From positions 1 through 64,000 of the forward strand of contig CAZJKO010000001.1 of assembly GCA_964546995.1 (NCBI GenBank): a stretch of DNA of 64,000 nucleotides, written 5' to 3'. The stretch comes from CAZJKO01 sp964546995 (lineage in GTDB: Bacteria > Bacillota_I > Bacilli_A > RF39 > UBA660). The translations under genes were made by a program, and so were the position numbers. The notes under the pieces were generated by a model, which saw only the letters and a list, made by a program, of their open reading frames with translations, was not told the origin of the DNA and searched no databases. This document shows, in pieces, positions 8,024 to 16,678 of the stretch. Numbering within the stretch: position 1 is the first letter of the stretch; each line of letters starts with the position of its first letter.

Positions 8024-9122
8024 ATACGTTAAATCTAAAATGACAGATATCTCCATCTTGCATGAGGTAATCTTTTCCTTCTAATCTTGCTTTGCCATTT
8101 TCTTTTACTTTTAATTCGCTTCCTAATTCCACTAGATCTTCATAACGAATGACTTCGGCGCGAATAAATCCTTTTTCAAAATCACTATGAATGATCCCTG
8201 CACATTCTTTAGCGTTCATTCCTTTTTTAAAGGTCCATGCTCTTACTTCATCACTTCCTACTGTAAAGTAGGTGGCGAGTCCTAGTAAGCTATATGTCGC
8301 TTTAATCAGTTGATCGAGACCACTTTCTTTCATTCCTAGAACTTCTAACATTTCTCGTTTATCTTCGATGTTTAATTCGCTTAATTCTGATTCGATCTTG
8401 GCGCATATCTTTACCGCAATTGTCTGTTCTTTCGATGCATATTCTTTTACTTTTTGAACGTTTTCGTTGTCCTCTAAGTTCACTTCATCTTCACTAATAT
8501 TTGCAAGATAGATGATTGGTTTTAACGTTAGAAAACTATAAGATTTTAACAATTGTTCTTCTTCATCCGTAAAACTTACTAACCGTAAGGGAATGTTTTT
8601 TTCGAGGGCTTCTTTGGCTTTTTTTAGAGCCTCTACTTCTGTTAATGCTTCTTTCTCTTTGGTTGTTCTAGCTTTTTTTTCGATTTTGTCCATTCGGTTG
8701 TTAACGATGTCTAAGTCGGCAATGGCGAGCTCTAAATTAATCGTTTCGATGTCTCTTATGGGATCGACTGTTCCTTCTACATGGATAATGTTTTTGTCTT
8801 CAAAGCAACGTACGACTTCACAAATAGCATCTACTTCTCTTATGTGAGATAGGAACTTATTTCCTAATCCTTCGCCGTTTGAAGCCCCTTTCACTAGTCC
8901 TGCAATATCCGTAAATTCGTAACTTGTCGCAATTAAACGTTCTGGGTTATACATATTTTCTAATACTTCTAAACGTTTATCTGGTACGGTTACAACACCA
9001 ACATTGGGGTCGATCGTTGCAAAAGGATAGTTCGCAGCTAAAATGTTTTTTTTGGTAATTGCATTGAATAAAGTCGATTTTCCTACATTTGGTAGACCGA
9101 CGATTCCTGCTGTTAAGCTCAT
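8022..9122 (-). CDS. ychF: Redox-regulated ATPase YchF (Obg-family P-loop protein)
   Basis: YchF is a universally conserved Obg-family P-loop protein that prefers ATP and associates with ribosomes. The 366-residue protein has G1 GLPNVGKST at 9-17, DIAGLVKGAS near 70-80, and an internal coiled-coil insertion. It ends with a TGS domain with GMNAKECAGIIHSDFEKGFIRAEVI. Length is normal for the family (about 363-366). I placed the start at ATG 9122, with GGAGTG six bases upstream, which gives the conserved MSLTAGIVG N-terminus. It is transcribed from its own promoter. Its place close to yyzM and parB matches B. subtilis gene order. Confidence 0.96.
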   Translation of the reverse strand: MSLTAGIVGLPNVGKSTLFNAITKKNILAANYPFATIDPNVGVVTVPDKRLEVLENMYNPERLIATSYEFTDIAGLVKGASNGEGLGNKFLSHIREVDAICEVVRCFEDKNIIHVEGTVDPIRDIETINLELAIADLDIVNNRMDKIEKKARTTKEKEALTEVEALKKAKEALEKNIPLRLVSFTDEEEQLLKSYSFLTLKPIIYLANISEDEVNLEDNENVQKVKEYASKEQTIAVKICAKIESELSELNIEDKREMLEVLGMKESGLDQLIKATYSLLGLATYFTVGSDEVRAWTFKKGMNAKECAGIIHSDFEKGFIRAEVIRYEDLVELGSELKVKENGKARLEGKDYLMQDGDICHFRFNV

Positions 9123-9150
9123 CAAAGTCACTCCTTTTTTAAATAAAAAT

Positions 9151-9179
9151 ATTATAGTTTATTCATTTCTGATTGTCTA
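9151..9179 (-). promoter_or_regulatory. Sigma-A promoter of ychF
   Basis: Minus-strand TAGACA (9179-9174) and TATAAT (9156-9151) are 17 bases apart, about 30 bases upstream of the start codon. Confidence 0.8.
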
Positions 9180-9198
9180 CTATAATATTTATTTCTTT

Positions 9199-10797
9199 TT
9201 AAATTGTTGGTAAGACATTTGGTCCTAATGGTAACCCTAATAAGTACCATCCTAATGTTAACAATACCCAAGCTGCGCTAATTAAGAGACAGTATGGCAT
9301 AACTAGGCGAATTCCTTTACTGATCGTTATAGGATGATTTTTATTTTGGGTATACATATTTAAATATCCAATATAAATTGCAAAATAAGCTAGTAGAGGG
9401 GTAATACCATTGGTCATAGAATCTCCTGCTCGCAAGAGTACTTGAGCAAATTGCGGAGAAATGTTCGATTGCATTAACATTGGGACCACGACTGGAGATA
9501 AAATGGACCATTTTAATGATGGGGTTGTAATAAATAGGTTAGAAATAGCAATAACTAAAATAACCAATAAAATTAATGGTAGACCACTAAAGGCAGAATT
9601 GTTAATTAACTCTGCTCCCCAAGCGGTTAAAATTGTTCCGATATTTGTTTTTTTGAAGATGGCTATAAACTGTGATGCGAAAAAGATCACTAAAATGATT
9701 CCACCTACATCATGTAAACACGTGGTGGCACCATTTATGATATCTTTATCATTTTTAATGGTTTTGGCACCTATACCGTAGGCTATTCCCATCAAGAGAA
9801 ACAGAATGGCAATCATGTAAGTAAAACCATCTTGGAAGTATGAGTTTACACCAAATAATTGATTTAAATACGTCTTTTCCGTCATATCGAGAAGCATTCC
9901 AGACCCTGGTAAGTTGGGAATGATCATGTATATAAATGCGATTACGACAAGAAACCCTATTACTAAAGCATAACGGAGACCTTTTTTCTCCCGTTTTTCT
10001 TTCGCAATTTTCTGTTGTTCTTCATCTTCTAAGCCAATAATATCCAGTTCTTCTGTTTGGTACGTTTCCGTCTGTTCGGGCGTATGATATTTTCCCAATT
10101 TAGGAAACACAATTTTTTCTAAAATGATCGTTCCGATAAAGGATAATAGTAAAGTCATGGCAATAATTAGGTATAAATTCGCTGTTAGACTTACATGAAA
10201 TGCTTCATCAATAAGTCTTGCAGCAGTAGTTGTATAAGGAATAAGTGATACTTCAAGGGATCCTACAAATACCGTTACACCATAACCAAAGGCGACACCG
10301 CAAAAAGCGGCTATGATTCCTGCAAAGGGATTTCTATTGTTCGATTTATAGATGATCGCTGCTAATGGGATTAAGATAACATATCCAATTTCATTAATCA
10401 AGCTCGAGATAATTGCTAATAACAATACAAGAAAGGTAATCGTTTTGTTGTCCAGCTTGTTGATATGTCTTTTCATTACGGTATCTAAAAGCCCTGTCGA
10501 CTGGGAAACACTAACTCCGATTAATGCAATGAGCAACATACTCAAAGGAGCAAAACTAATAAACGTTCGTGCGGCATTGCTGATTATATACTTCATTCCA
10601 TCATAATTTAACAAATTTTCTACTGTTACTAAAACCGAATCCAATTGTCCGTTGCTATCTATTTTGGTATATGTTCCTTGTATTTCAAAAAGTGATAAAA
10701 TGCCACTTAATAAGACCACTATGATCGTTAATAGGATAAAGGATGTAATCGGATGCAAGTAGAATTTTTTTAGTTTTAATTTCTTTTTTTCTTTCAT
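9199..10797 (-). CDS. AbgT-family membrane transporter
   Basis: The 532-residue protein has an N-terminal lysine-rich cytoplasmic segment and about 12 hydrophobic helices. The pattern, including FAPLSMLLIALIGVSVSQSTGLLD and the GAGDS-like RAGDSMTNGITPLLAYF near the C-terminus, is that of the AbgT family. Members take up p-aminobenzoyl-glutamate in E. coli or export sulfonamides in other bacteria, probably driven by protons. A charged cytoplasmic loop around residues 240-275 separates two halves. The ATG overlaps the yyzM stop by four bases (ATGA), so it is likely co-expressed with parA-parB-yyzM. This neighbour is not part of the usual Bacilli order. Substrate is unknown. Confidence 0.82.
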   Translation of the reverse strand: MKEKKKLKLKKFYLHPITSFILLTIIVVLLSGILSLFEIQGTYTKIDSNGQLDSVLVTVENLLNYDGMKYIISNAARTFISFAPLSMLLIALIGVSVSQSTGLLDTVMKRHINKLDNKTITFLVLLLAIISSLINEIGYVILIPLAAIIYKSNNRNPFAGIIAAFCGVAFGYGVTVFVGSLEVSLIPYTTTAARLIDEAFHVSLTANLYLIIAMTLLLSFIGTIILEKIVFPKLGKYHTPEQTETYQTEELDIIGLEDEEQQKIAKEKREKKGLRYALVIGFLVVIAFIYMIIPNLPGSGMLLDMTEKTYLNQLFGVNSYFQDGFTYMIAILFLLMGIAYGIGAKTIKNDKDIINGATTCLHDVGGIILVIFFASQFIAIFKKTNIGTILTAWGAELINNSAFSGLPLILLVILVIAISNLFITTPSLKWSILSPVVVPMLMQSNISPQFAQVLLRAGDSMTNGITPLLAYFAIYIGYLNMYTQNKNHPITISKGIRLVMPYCLLISAAWVLLTLGWYLLGLPLGPNVLPTI

Positions 10798-10997
10798 AGG
10801 TTACCTTCCTTTGATAGGACTTTTTTTAACTTTTTATTGAAGTCAACTCGGGGAAGTAAAATGCTTCGCCCACACGAGATACATTTAATTTTAATATCGG
10901 CTCCTACTCTCGTAATTTCCCATTCGTTGGTTCCACAAGGATGTTGTTTTTTCATCATGACGATGGATCCTAATTGATAGTCTTTGTTATTTTCCAT
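10794..10997 (-). CDS. yyzM: DUF951 family small protein YyzM
   Basis: This 67-residue protein matches the DUF951 family (YyzM), which lies between spo0J and ychF in B. subtilis as well. It shows the family core: GSIVMMKKQHPCGTNEWEI, then IKIKCISCGRSILLPR. The cysteine in HPCG and the CxxC pair suggest metal binding, and the small beta-rich layout resembles nucleic-acid-binding folds. No function has been established for the family. It starts at ATG 10997 after AGCAGGTGAATC and overlaps the transporter gene by four bases. Confidence 0.88.
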   Translation of the reverse strand: MENNKDYQLGSIVMMKKQHPCGTNEWEITRVGADIKIKCISCGRSILLPRVDFNKKLKKVLSKEGNL

Positions 10998-11033
10998 GAT
11001 TCACCTGCTTATGGACTTTATCCGTTTTTTTGA

Positions 11034-11933
11034 TTATTTGTCTAGTTGCATAATTTCTAATAAGCGATTTAAGTCGTTGGAATTGACAAAAGTGATTTCT
11101 AGTTTATTGCTTTTAATTCGGACTTTTGTCCCCAATTTATCACTTATTTTTTCTTCGATGTATGTATATTCATTCGTTTTTTTCGGTTTCCTGGTACGAC
11201 TAGTTTGAGGAACGATTTTGTGATATTCTTCTTGAGTTGACAATTCTTCTATTTGTCGTACGTTTAATCCTTCTGTTACTACTTTTTCTGCTAATTCTTT
11301 CACTTTGGTATCATTTTCTATTTTACTTAATACACGGGCATGACTCATCGAAATTTTATTTTCCACTAAAAGGTCTTTTACTTCTTCTGGTAAGTGAAGA
11401 AGTCCTAACATGTTCGTAATATGGCTTCTACTTTTTCCTACTCTTGTCGATAATTCTTCTTGGGTTAATCCTAAGTTTTCAATGAGTTTTTTATATGCCA
11501 TTGCTTCTTCTAGTGGGCTTAAATTTTCTCTTTGCAAGTTTTCTAGTAAAGCGATTTCCATCATTTCTTCATCGGTGAAATCGCGGATGATGGCAGGTAT
11601 TTTTTCCAGTCCTGCTAATTTACTTGCTTTGACACGGCGTTCTCCTGCGATGATTTCATACCCTTTGATACTTTTTTTGGCAATGATCGGTTGAAATACA
11701 CCATGTTCTTTGATCGATGATGCTAATTCCTTTAGTGCATCTTCATCGAATGTCTTACGAGGTTGGTAGGGATTACTTCTCAACTCGTCTAAGTTCAGTT
11801 CGACAATGGCATCTTTCGGCGTGGATGTAATAATTTTTTCTTCCATTTTACTATAATCGATGGGTTCACTATTAAATAGTTCTTCGAGACCACGACCTAA
11901 CGCTTTTCGTTTATTCGTTTCCATTTCGTTCAA
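11034..11933 (-). CDS. parB: Chromosome-partitioning protein ParB (Spo0J)
   Basis: ParB is a CTPase clamp that loads at parS and organises the origin region, recruiting SMC and stimulating ParA. The 299-residue protein has the ParA-contact peptide LGRGLEELF at 12-20, the CTP-binding motif GERR at 97-100, ENLQRENL near 131, the helix-turn-helix with GKSRSHITN at 166-174, and a C-terminal dimerisation domain. The Arg in GKSRS agrees with parS-type rather than Noc-type specificity. Its start overlaps parA by 23 bases; the TTG at 11933 has AAGGAAG just upstream, and ATG 11924 is the alternative. Four parS sites lie 18 kb away after gyrA. Confidence 0.96.
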   Translation of the reverse strand: MNEMETNKRKALGRGLEELFNSEPIDYSKMEEKIITSTPKDAIVELNLDELRSNPYQPRKTFDEDALKELASSIKEHGVFQPIIAKKSIKGYEIIAGERRVKASKLAGLEKIPAIIRDFTDEEMMEIALLENLQRENLSPLEEAMAYKKLIENLGLTQEELSTRVGKSRSHITNMLGLLHLPEEVKDLLVENKISMSHARVLSKIENDTKVKELAEKVVTEGLNVRQIEELSTQEEYHKIVPQTSRTRKPKKTNEYTYIEEKISDKLGTKVRIKSNKLEITFVNSNDLNRLLEIMQLDK

Positions 11934-12699
11934 TCACTTCCTTTGCTAAGTTTATGTATGCTTCGCTTCCTCTACTTTTGGGATCATATGCTAGGATTGG
12001 CTCTCCGTGTGATGGGGCTTCGGTCAAGCGAATCAATCTTGGAATTATCGTATTATAAACGCGTTCTTTAAAATACTTTCTAATATCTTCGACAACTTCG
12101 AAACCTAAATTTGTTCTAGAATCCAACATAGTTAATAATACGCCTTCGATATCTAAATTAGGATTTAAGGTTTTTTGGGCTAACATGATACTGTTTAGTA
12201 GTTGCATAATTCCTTCTAAGGCAAAAAATTCACACTGGACTGGTATAATGACAGAATCTGATGCCGTTAAAGCGTTTGTTGTAATCAATCCTAAAGAAGG
12301 AGGACAATCGATGATTAAAAAATCAAAGTTATCTTTGTACGGATCTAAATGTTGTTTTAATTGTGCTCCTTTGGCAAAGCCTGGTTCCGTATGACTTTTT
12401 TCTAACAATTCGATGTCGATTCCTGCTAGGTTAATCGTGCCTGGCAAAACATATAAATTTTTATATTTTGTTTTAATTATTGCTTCTTCTAGTGTACAAC
12501 TACCATTTAAAACATCGTAGGCACTTAATTCAAAATCACCTTTATTATACCCTATTCCCGTTGTGGCATTTCCTTGGGGATCTAAATCTATTAGTAGTAC
12601 TTTTTTTCCTAAAACAGCTAAAGAGGCCGATAAATTGATGCTCGTTGTAGTCTTTCCTACACCACCTTTTTGATTGACTAGTGCTATGATTTTTCCCAT
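11911..12699 (-). CDS. parA: Chromosome-partitioning ATPase ParA (Soj)
   Basis: ParA/Soj is a Walker-type ATPase that binds DNA non-specifically, drives origin segregation with ParB and modulates DnaA. The 262-residue protein has the deviant Walker A KGGVGKTTT at 11-19 with the signature lysine, VLLIDLDPQGNAT for the A' motif, and DFLIIDCPPSLG for Walker B. The start is ATG 12699 behind AAAAGGTGAT. The gene leads the parA-parB-yyzM-transporter run and lies after noc, as in B. subtilis. Confidence 0.97.
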   Translation of the reverse strand: MGKIIALVNQKGGVGKTTTSINLSASLAVLGKKVLLIDLDPQGNATTGIGYNKGDFELSAYDVLNGSCTLEEAIIKTKYKNLYVLPGTINLAGIDIELLEKSHTEPGFAKGAQLKQHLDPYKDNFDFLIIDCPPSLGLITTNALTASDSVIIPVQCEFFALEGIMQLLNSIMLAQKTLNPNLDIEGVLLTMLDSRTNLGFEVVEDIRKYFKERVYNTIIPRLIRLTEAPSHGEPILAYDPKSRGSEAYINLAKEVIERNGNE

Positions 12700-12777
12700 T
12701 TTTATCACCTTTTCTTTATTGTACTGTCGTCCATTTCCATTTTACCAAAAAATATAACTTTAGGAAATGAAAATCGA

Positions 12778-12806
12778 GAAAAAAAGCAGACTCTTTTTTC
12801 TCTGCC
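12778..12806 (-). terminator. Terminator after noc
   Basis: Minus-strand GCAGA (12805-12801) pairs with TCTGC (12790-12786) and is followed by TTTTTTTC. It lies 11 bases after the noc stop and separates the mnmE-noc run from parA. Confidence 0.7.
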
Positions 12807-12816
12807 TTTTGTCATT

Positions 12817-14031
12817 TTATTTGTCTTTATCGATTTTGATTACGATTTGATATTCTTTGTCTAAATCAATTTCCTCACTATCGATCTTTAATCCATTTCT
12901 TTCTATGACAGAAACAGCTTCTCTAATTGTATTAATTGCAGATTTCATATCGAACACTAGATTGCGATTTAAACTTTTATCGATTTCGTCACTCACTTCT
13001 TTTTTTTGTAAAATTTGAGAAGGGGTAAGATTTTCTACAAAATGAGGAGAATCTTCAATGATATCAAGTGTTTCGATCGGTTCATCAAGCGATGGTTTTT
13101 CGTTTTGAATCGTAAAATTATCGAAGGTGATATCTTGCGGTGTTTCCTCTTGTATTGAATCGATGATGGGTTCTTCGAACGATGGGACAAAGCGATAACT
13201 CGGTATCTCTTCTTGCGGTTCTTGGTGTTCTTCTTTCGAATCGATTTTTAAAAGAAAATCTAAATCTGCTTTTGGTTTTTCTTCAGGAATGATGTCTTTT
13301 GATTTCATTCTTATTTTTTCTACATCCATAATATTGGATGTATTCACTGTATCGTCCATTGCTGGAGTTGGATCTATATTTATAAATTTGTTTTCTTCTT
13401 GTTCTACTTTTTCTTCTACACCCTTATTATCGTTCATCATCTTTATTTCACTATCCAATTCCTTTACTGTCATTCGACTTGCGATGACTTTTTTCATCAT
13501 TTCCGCTTGTTTTTTTGGATCTTGGATATTTAATAAGCTACGGGCATGACGTTCTGATATTTGTTCTTTCATCAGTGCTTCTTGTACTTCTTCTGACAAG
13601 GTTAAAAGTCTTAGTTTATTGGCAACTGCCGATTGACTTTTTCCCATAGTTCTAGCCAGTTTTTCTTGTGTCATTTCATCTAGTTCTAGTATTTTTTGGT
13701 ATGTTTTTGCTTCTTCTAAGGCGTTTAAATCACGACGTTGGAGATTTTCTAGAAGGGCGACTTTCGAGCTTTCTTTATCGTCTAAATTACGAATAATGGC
13801 TGGTATTTTCGTCATTCCTGCTAAAGCAGATGCTTTATAACGTCGTTCTCCCGCAATGATTTCATATTTACCACCAATATTTCTTACAATGATCGGTTGG
13901 ATTACACCGTGTTCTTTGATCGATGCCGCAAGTTCGCGCAATGCTCGATCATCGAATACTTCACGTGGTTGAAAACGATTGGGAATAATATCATCTAAAT
14001 ATAAATATACTACTTGACTTTCTTCTTGCAT
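12817..14031 (-). CDS. noc: Nucleoid occlusion protein Noc, enlarged by an acidic linker
   Basis: Noc is a ParB paralogue that binds its own palindrome and keeps the division septum away from the nucleoid. The 404-residue protein has the ParB/Noc N-domain with GERR at 61-64 and an HTH with GKSQSAVANKL at 130-140. Gln133 and Lys139 are the Noc-type choices at specificity positions. The C-terminal domain has NTIREAVSVIERNGLKIDSEE. B. subtilis Noc is 283 residues; the excess is an acidic, probably disordered linker at about 205-345. The amphipathic membrane helix at the N-terminus of Bacillus Noc is not evident: only six residues precede the folded domain. Position after rsmG is that of noc. Matching binding sites occur at 30399 and 31184. 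Confidence 0.93.
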   Translation of the reverse strand: MQEESQVVYLYLDDIIPNRFQPREVFDDRALRELAASIKEHGVIQPIIVRNIGGKYEIIAGERRYKASALAGMTKIPAIIRNLDDKESSKVALLENLQRRDLNALEEAKTYQKILELDEMTQEKLARTMGKSQSAVANKLRLLTLSEEVQEALMKEQISERHARSLLNIQDPKKQAEMMKKVIASRMTVKELDSEIKMMNDNKGVEEKVEQEENKFINIDPTPAMDDTVNTSNIMDVEKIRMKSKDIIPEEKPKADLDFLLKIDSKEEHQEPQEEIPSYRFVPSFEEPIIDSIQEETPQDITFDNFTIQNEKPSLDEPIETLDIIEDSPHFVENLTPSQILQKKEVSDEIDKSLNRNLVFDMKSAINTIREAVSVIERNGLKIDSEEIDLDKEYQIVIKIDKDK

Positions 14032-14074
14032 CTCAATCCCTCGCTTTTATTCTTTTTATTTACCCTATATTATC

Positions 14075-14104
14075 ATTATAACATCTTTTTTTGTTTTAAG
14101 GCAA
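14075..14104 (-). promoter_or_regulatory. Candidate promoter of noc
   Basis: Minus-strand TTGCCT (14104-14099) and TATAAT (14080-14075) have an 18-base spacer. The -10 overlaps the rsmG stop codon. Noc could thus be made separately from the mnmE operon. Confidence 0.55.
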
Positions 14105-14801
14105 CGTTTTTTTTCCTTCCTAATGTTTTCTTAGGATAACATGCTTTTGTTTGTTTTTCTTTTGTGATTTTTAAAAGCGTTCTTTGGGAATTTTCTTTTG
14201 GAAGAGAAAATTCGATTTTGTTTTCAATGAAACAATCTAAGTCCGAAAGAAGGGGTAAAGCTTCTTTTAATTCTTCTTCGACATTTCCTTTCATAACGAG
14301 AAAGGATCCCTTTATTTTCGTCATAGGTATCGCATAATTTAGTAACGTATTTAAAGATGCGACTGCCCGTGCTGTTACGATGTCGAAGGCTTCTTTTTTT
14401 TGTTTGGCATAATCTTCAGCTCTAATATGAATTGCTTGAATATTTTCTAACTTTAATTGATCAATTACGGTATTTAAATAATCGACTCTCTTTTTTAGAG
14501 AATCAATTAATGTCATTTTTAAATGAGGAAACACAATCTTTAAGACAATTCCTGGAAAGCCTGCACCACTTCCAATATCACAAAAGGTCTCTATTTTTCT
14601 AAAATCAGCAATTTTGGCAAGGGTTAAACTATCATAATAATGTTTTAAATAAACTTCTTCTTTTTCTGTTATGCGCGTTAGATTCATCACTTGATTCCAC
14701 TTTATTAACTGGTGATAAAACGCTTCTAGTTGATCTTGCTGTTGTATAGAAAGTTCGATTCCTAATTTCTTTATTTCTTTTTGAAATTCGTCACTATTCA
14801 T
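14076..14801 (-). CDS. rsmG: 16S rRNA (guanine527-N7)-methyltransferase RsmG (GidB)
   Basis: RsmG methylates G527 of 16S rRNA from S-adenosylmethionine; loss gives low-level streptomycin resistance. The 241-residue protein has WNQVMNLTRI near 35-45, the SAM loop DIGSGAGFPGIVLKI near 94-108, and TARAVASLNTLL. The start was set at ATG 14801, nine bases after AAGGA, overlapping the mnmG end by eight bases. An ATG at 14810 is too close to that ribosome binding site. It is the third gene of mnmE-mnmG-rsmG. Confidence 0.95.
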   Translation of the reverse strand: MNSDEFQKEIKKLGIELSIQQQDQLEAFYHQLIKWNQVMNLTRITEKEEVYLKHYYDSLTLAKIADFRKIETFCDIGSGAGFPGIVLKIVFPHLKMTLIDSLKKRVDYLNTVIDQLKLENIQAIHIRAEDYAKQKKEAFDIVTARAVASLNTLLNYAIPMTKIKGSFLVMKGNVEEELKEALPLLSDLDCFIENKIEFSLPKENSQRTLLKITKEKQTKACYPKKTLGRKKNVALKQKKML

Positions 14802-16659
14802 TTTGATCATTCCTTTTTAAATACACACTTAAAATAGCAATATCAGATGGATTGACGCCACTAATTCTCGTTGCTTGTCCAAGTGACGTTGGTTTTATTT
14901 CCGATAATTTTTGGCGGGCTTCACTTGCCAAATTGGGAATTTTTTCATAATCGATGGTTTCTTTTATCTTATAATTTTCGAGTTTTATCATTTTTTCGGC
15001 TTCTTTCGTAGCCTTATCTATATATCCTTGATAGCGGGCATTGATTTCAACTTGTTCTAGAACGCTTTCGTCATCCTCTAGCGTTATAAAATGCCTTATG
15101 TCCGCGATGGTGATTTCGGGTCTTTTTAATAAATCGTATAGTGATATTCCATCTTTTAATGGGGCACTGTTTTTTTGTTCTAGATAGTCATTTACTTCTT
15201 TGATTGGCGTTACTTTGGTATTTTGAAGAAGATTGGTTACTTCTCTTATCCTTTGTTCTTTTTGGGTTAAGCGATGATAAGCATCTTCTTTTATTAGCCC
15301 GATTTGATAACCGTATTTTCTCAATCTTAAATCGGCATTATCGTGACGCAATAGAAGTCGATACTCTGCACGAGAAGTTAGCAGACGATAAGGATCTTTT
15401 ACTCCTTTGGTTACTAAATCGTCGATTAAGACTCCAATATACGCTTCATTTCTTTTTAATATCAACGGGTCTTTTCCATCTAATTTAAGGGATGCATTGA
15501 TTCCTGCCATTAATCCTTGGCATGCTGCTTCTTCGTATCCACTGGTACCGTTGATTTGGCCTGCGGTATAAAGTCCTTCGACGAGTTTTGTTTCTAACGT
15601 TTGTTTCAACTGTTTGGAATCGATGGCATCGTATTCTATGGCATAAGCATACTTTTTTATCACAGCGTGTTCTAATCCACTTAAACTATGAACCATTTCT
15701 TCTTGAATTTCGTGAGGCATACTTGTAGAAAATCCTTGTAAATACATATCATCGTAATAAATACTTTCTGGTTCTAAGAACAATTGATGGCGTTCTTTGT
15801 CGCTGAAACGAACCACTTTATCTTCAATCGATGGGCAGTACCTTGGGCCAATGCCTTCGACATAGCCTCCATACATACTCGATTCCTTTAAATGCTCTTT
15901 AATAATTTGATGGGTTTTTTCGTTTGTATAAATTAAATGACATGGTAGTTGCTCTTCGATCTGATAGTTTGCAGGATGATCAAAGGAAAAACTGTGGAGT
16001 TTTGTTTCATCGCCTGGTTCTAATGACATTTTGGTAAAGTCGATACTCTTTTTTTCAATTCGAGGAGGTGTTCCTGTTTTTAATCTTAGAATATGAAACC
16101 CTAATTCTTTCAGGCGATCACTTAGATGAAGAGATGGTTTTTCTTCGTGAGGACCACTAGACTTTTTCGTACTTCCTACTAATATCATGCCTTTCATGTA
16201 TGTTCCCGTTGTCAATATTACTACTTTGGCCATAATCTTTGTCCCGTCCAATAACACAATTCCACGTATTTTCTTATCTTCAACGATCAGATCTTCTACC
16301 ATACCTTCATAAATGGTTAAGTTCTTTGTGGTTTCTAACGTTTGAATCATTTCTTTGGGGTATACTACTTTATCTGCTTGTGCTCGTAGTGCCCAAACAG
16401 CAGGACCCTTTTTGGTATTCAGCATTTTCATTTGGAGAACACTTTTATCGATGTTTTTGGCCATTTCTCCACCTAAAGCATCGATTTCACGAACGACAAT
16501 CCCTTTAGCAGGTCCACCAATCGATGGATTACAAGGCATGTCTGCAATATTTTTTTTATTTCCTGTTATTAATAACGTTTTTTTGCCAAGTCTTGCACAA
16601 GCTAGTGAGGCTTCACAGCCAGCATGTCCTCCACCTACGACAATTACTTCGTATTCCAT
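14794..16659 (-). CDS. mnmG: tRNA uridine-5-carboxymethylaminomethyl modification enzyme MnmG (GidA)
   Basis: MnmG is the FAD-binding partner of MnmE. Together they install the carboxymethylaminomethyl group on the wobble uridine of several tRNAs. The 621-residue protein starts with the dinucleotide-binding loop VVGGGHAGCEA at 6-16. It has MPCNPSIGGPAKG near 42-54, TGTYM near 151, the NGTSGYEEAACQGLMAG block for FAD, and a C-terminal helical domain that binds MnmE and tRNA. Length is typical (about 628). It follows mnmE with 19 bases between. Confidence 0.97.
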   Translation of the reverse strand: MEYEVIVVGGGHAGCEASLACARLGKKTLLITGNKKNIADMPCNPSIGGPAKGIVVREIDALGGEMAKNIDKSVLQMKMLNTKKGPAVWALRAQADKVVYPKEMIQTLETTKNLTIYEGMVEDLIVEDKKIRGIVLLDGTKIMAKVVILTTGTYMKGMILVGSTKKSSGPHEEKPSLHLSDRLKELGFHILRLKTGTPPRIEKKSIDFTKMSLEPGDETKLHSFSFDHPANYQIEEQLPCHLIYTNEKTHQIIKEHLKESSMYGGYVEGIGPRYCPSIEDKVVRFSDKERHQLFLEPESIYYDDMYLQGFSTSMPHEIQEEMVHSLSGLEHAVIKKYAYAIEYDAIDSKQLKQTLETKLVEGLYTAGQINGTSGYEEAACQGLMAGINASLKLDGKDPLILKRNEAYIGVLIDDLVTKGVKDPYRLLTSRAEYRLLLRHDNADLRLRKYGYQIGLIKEDAYHRLTQKEQRIREVTNLLQNTKVTPIKEVNDYLEQKNSAPLKDGISLYDLLKRPEITIADIRHFITLEDDESVLEQVEINARYQGYIDKATKEAEKMIKLENYKIKETIDYEKIPNLASEARQKLSEIKPTSLGQATRISGVNPSDIAILSVYLKRNDQNE

Positions 16660-16678
16660 ACTTCTTTCTTCCCTTCTT

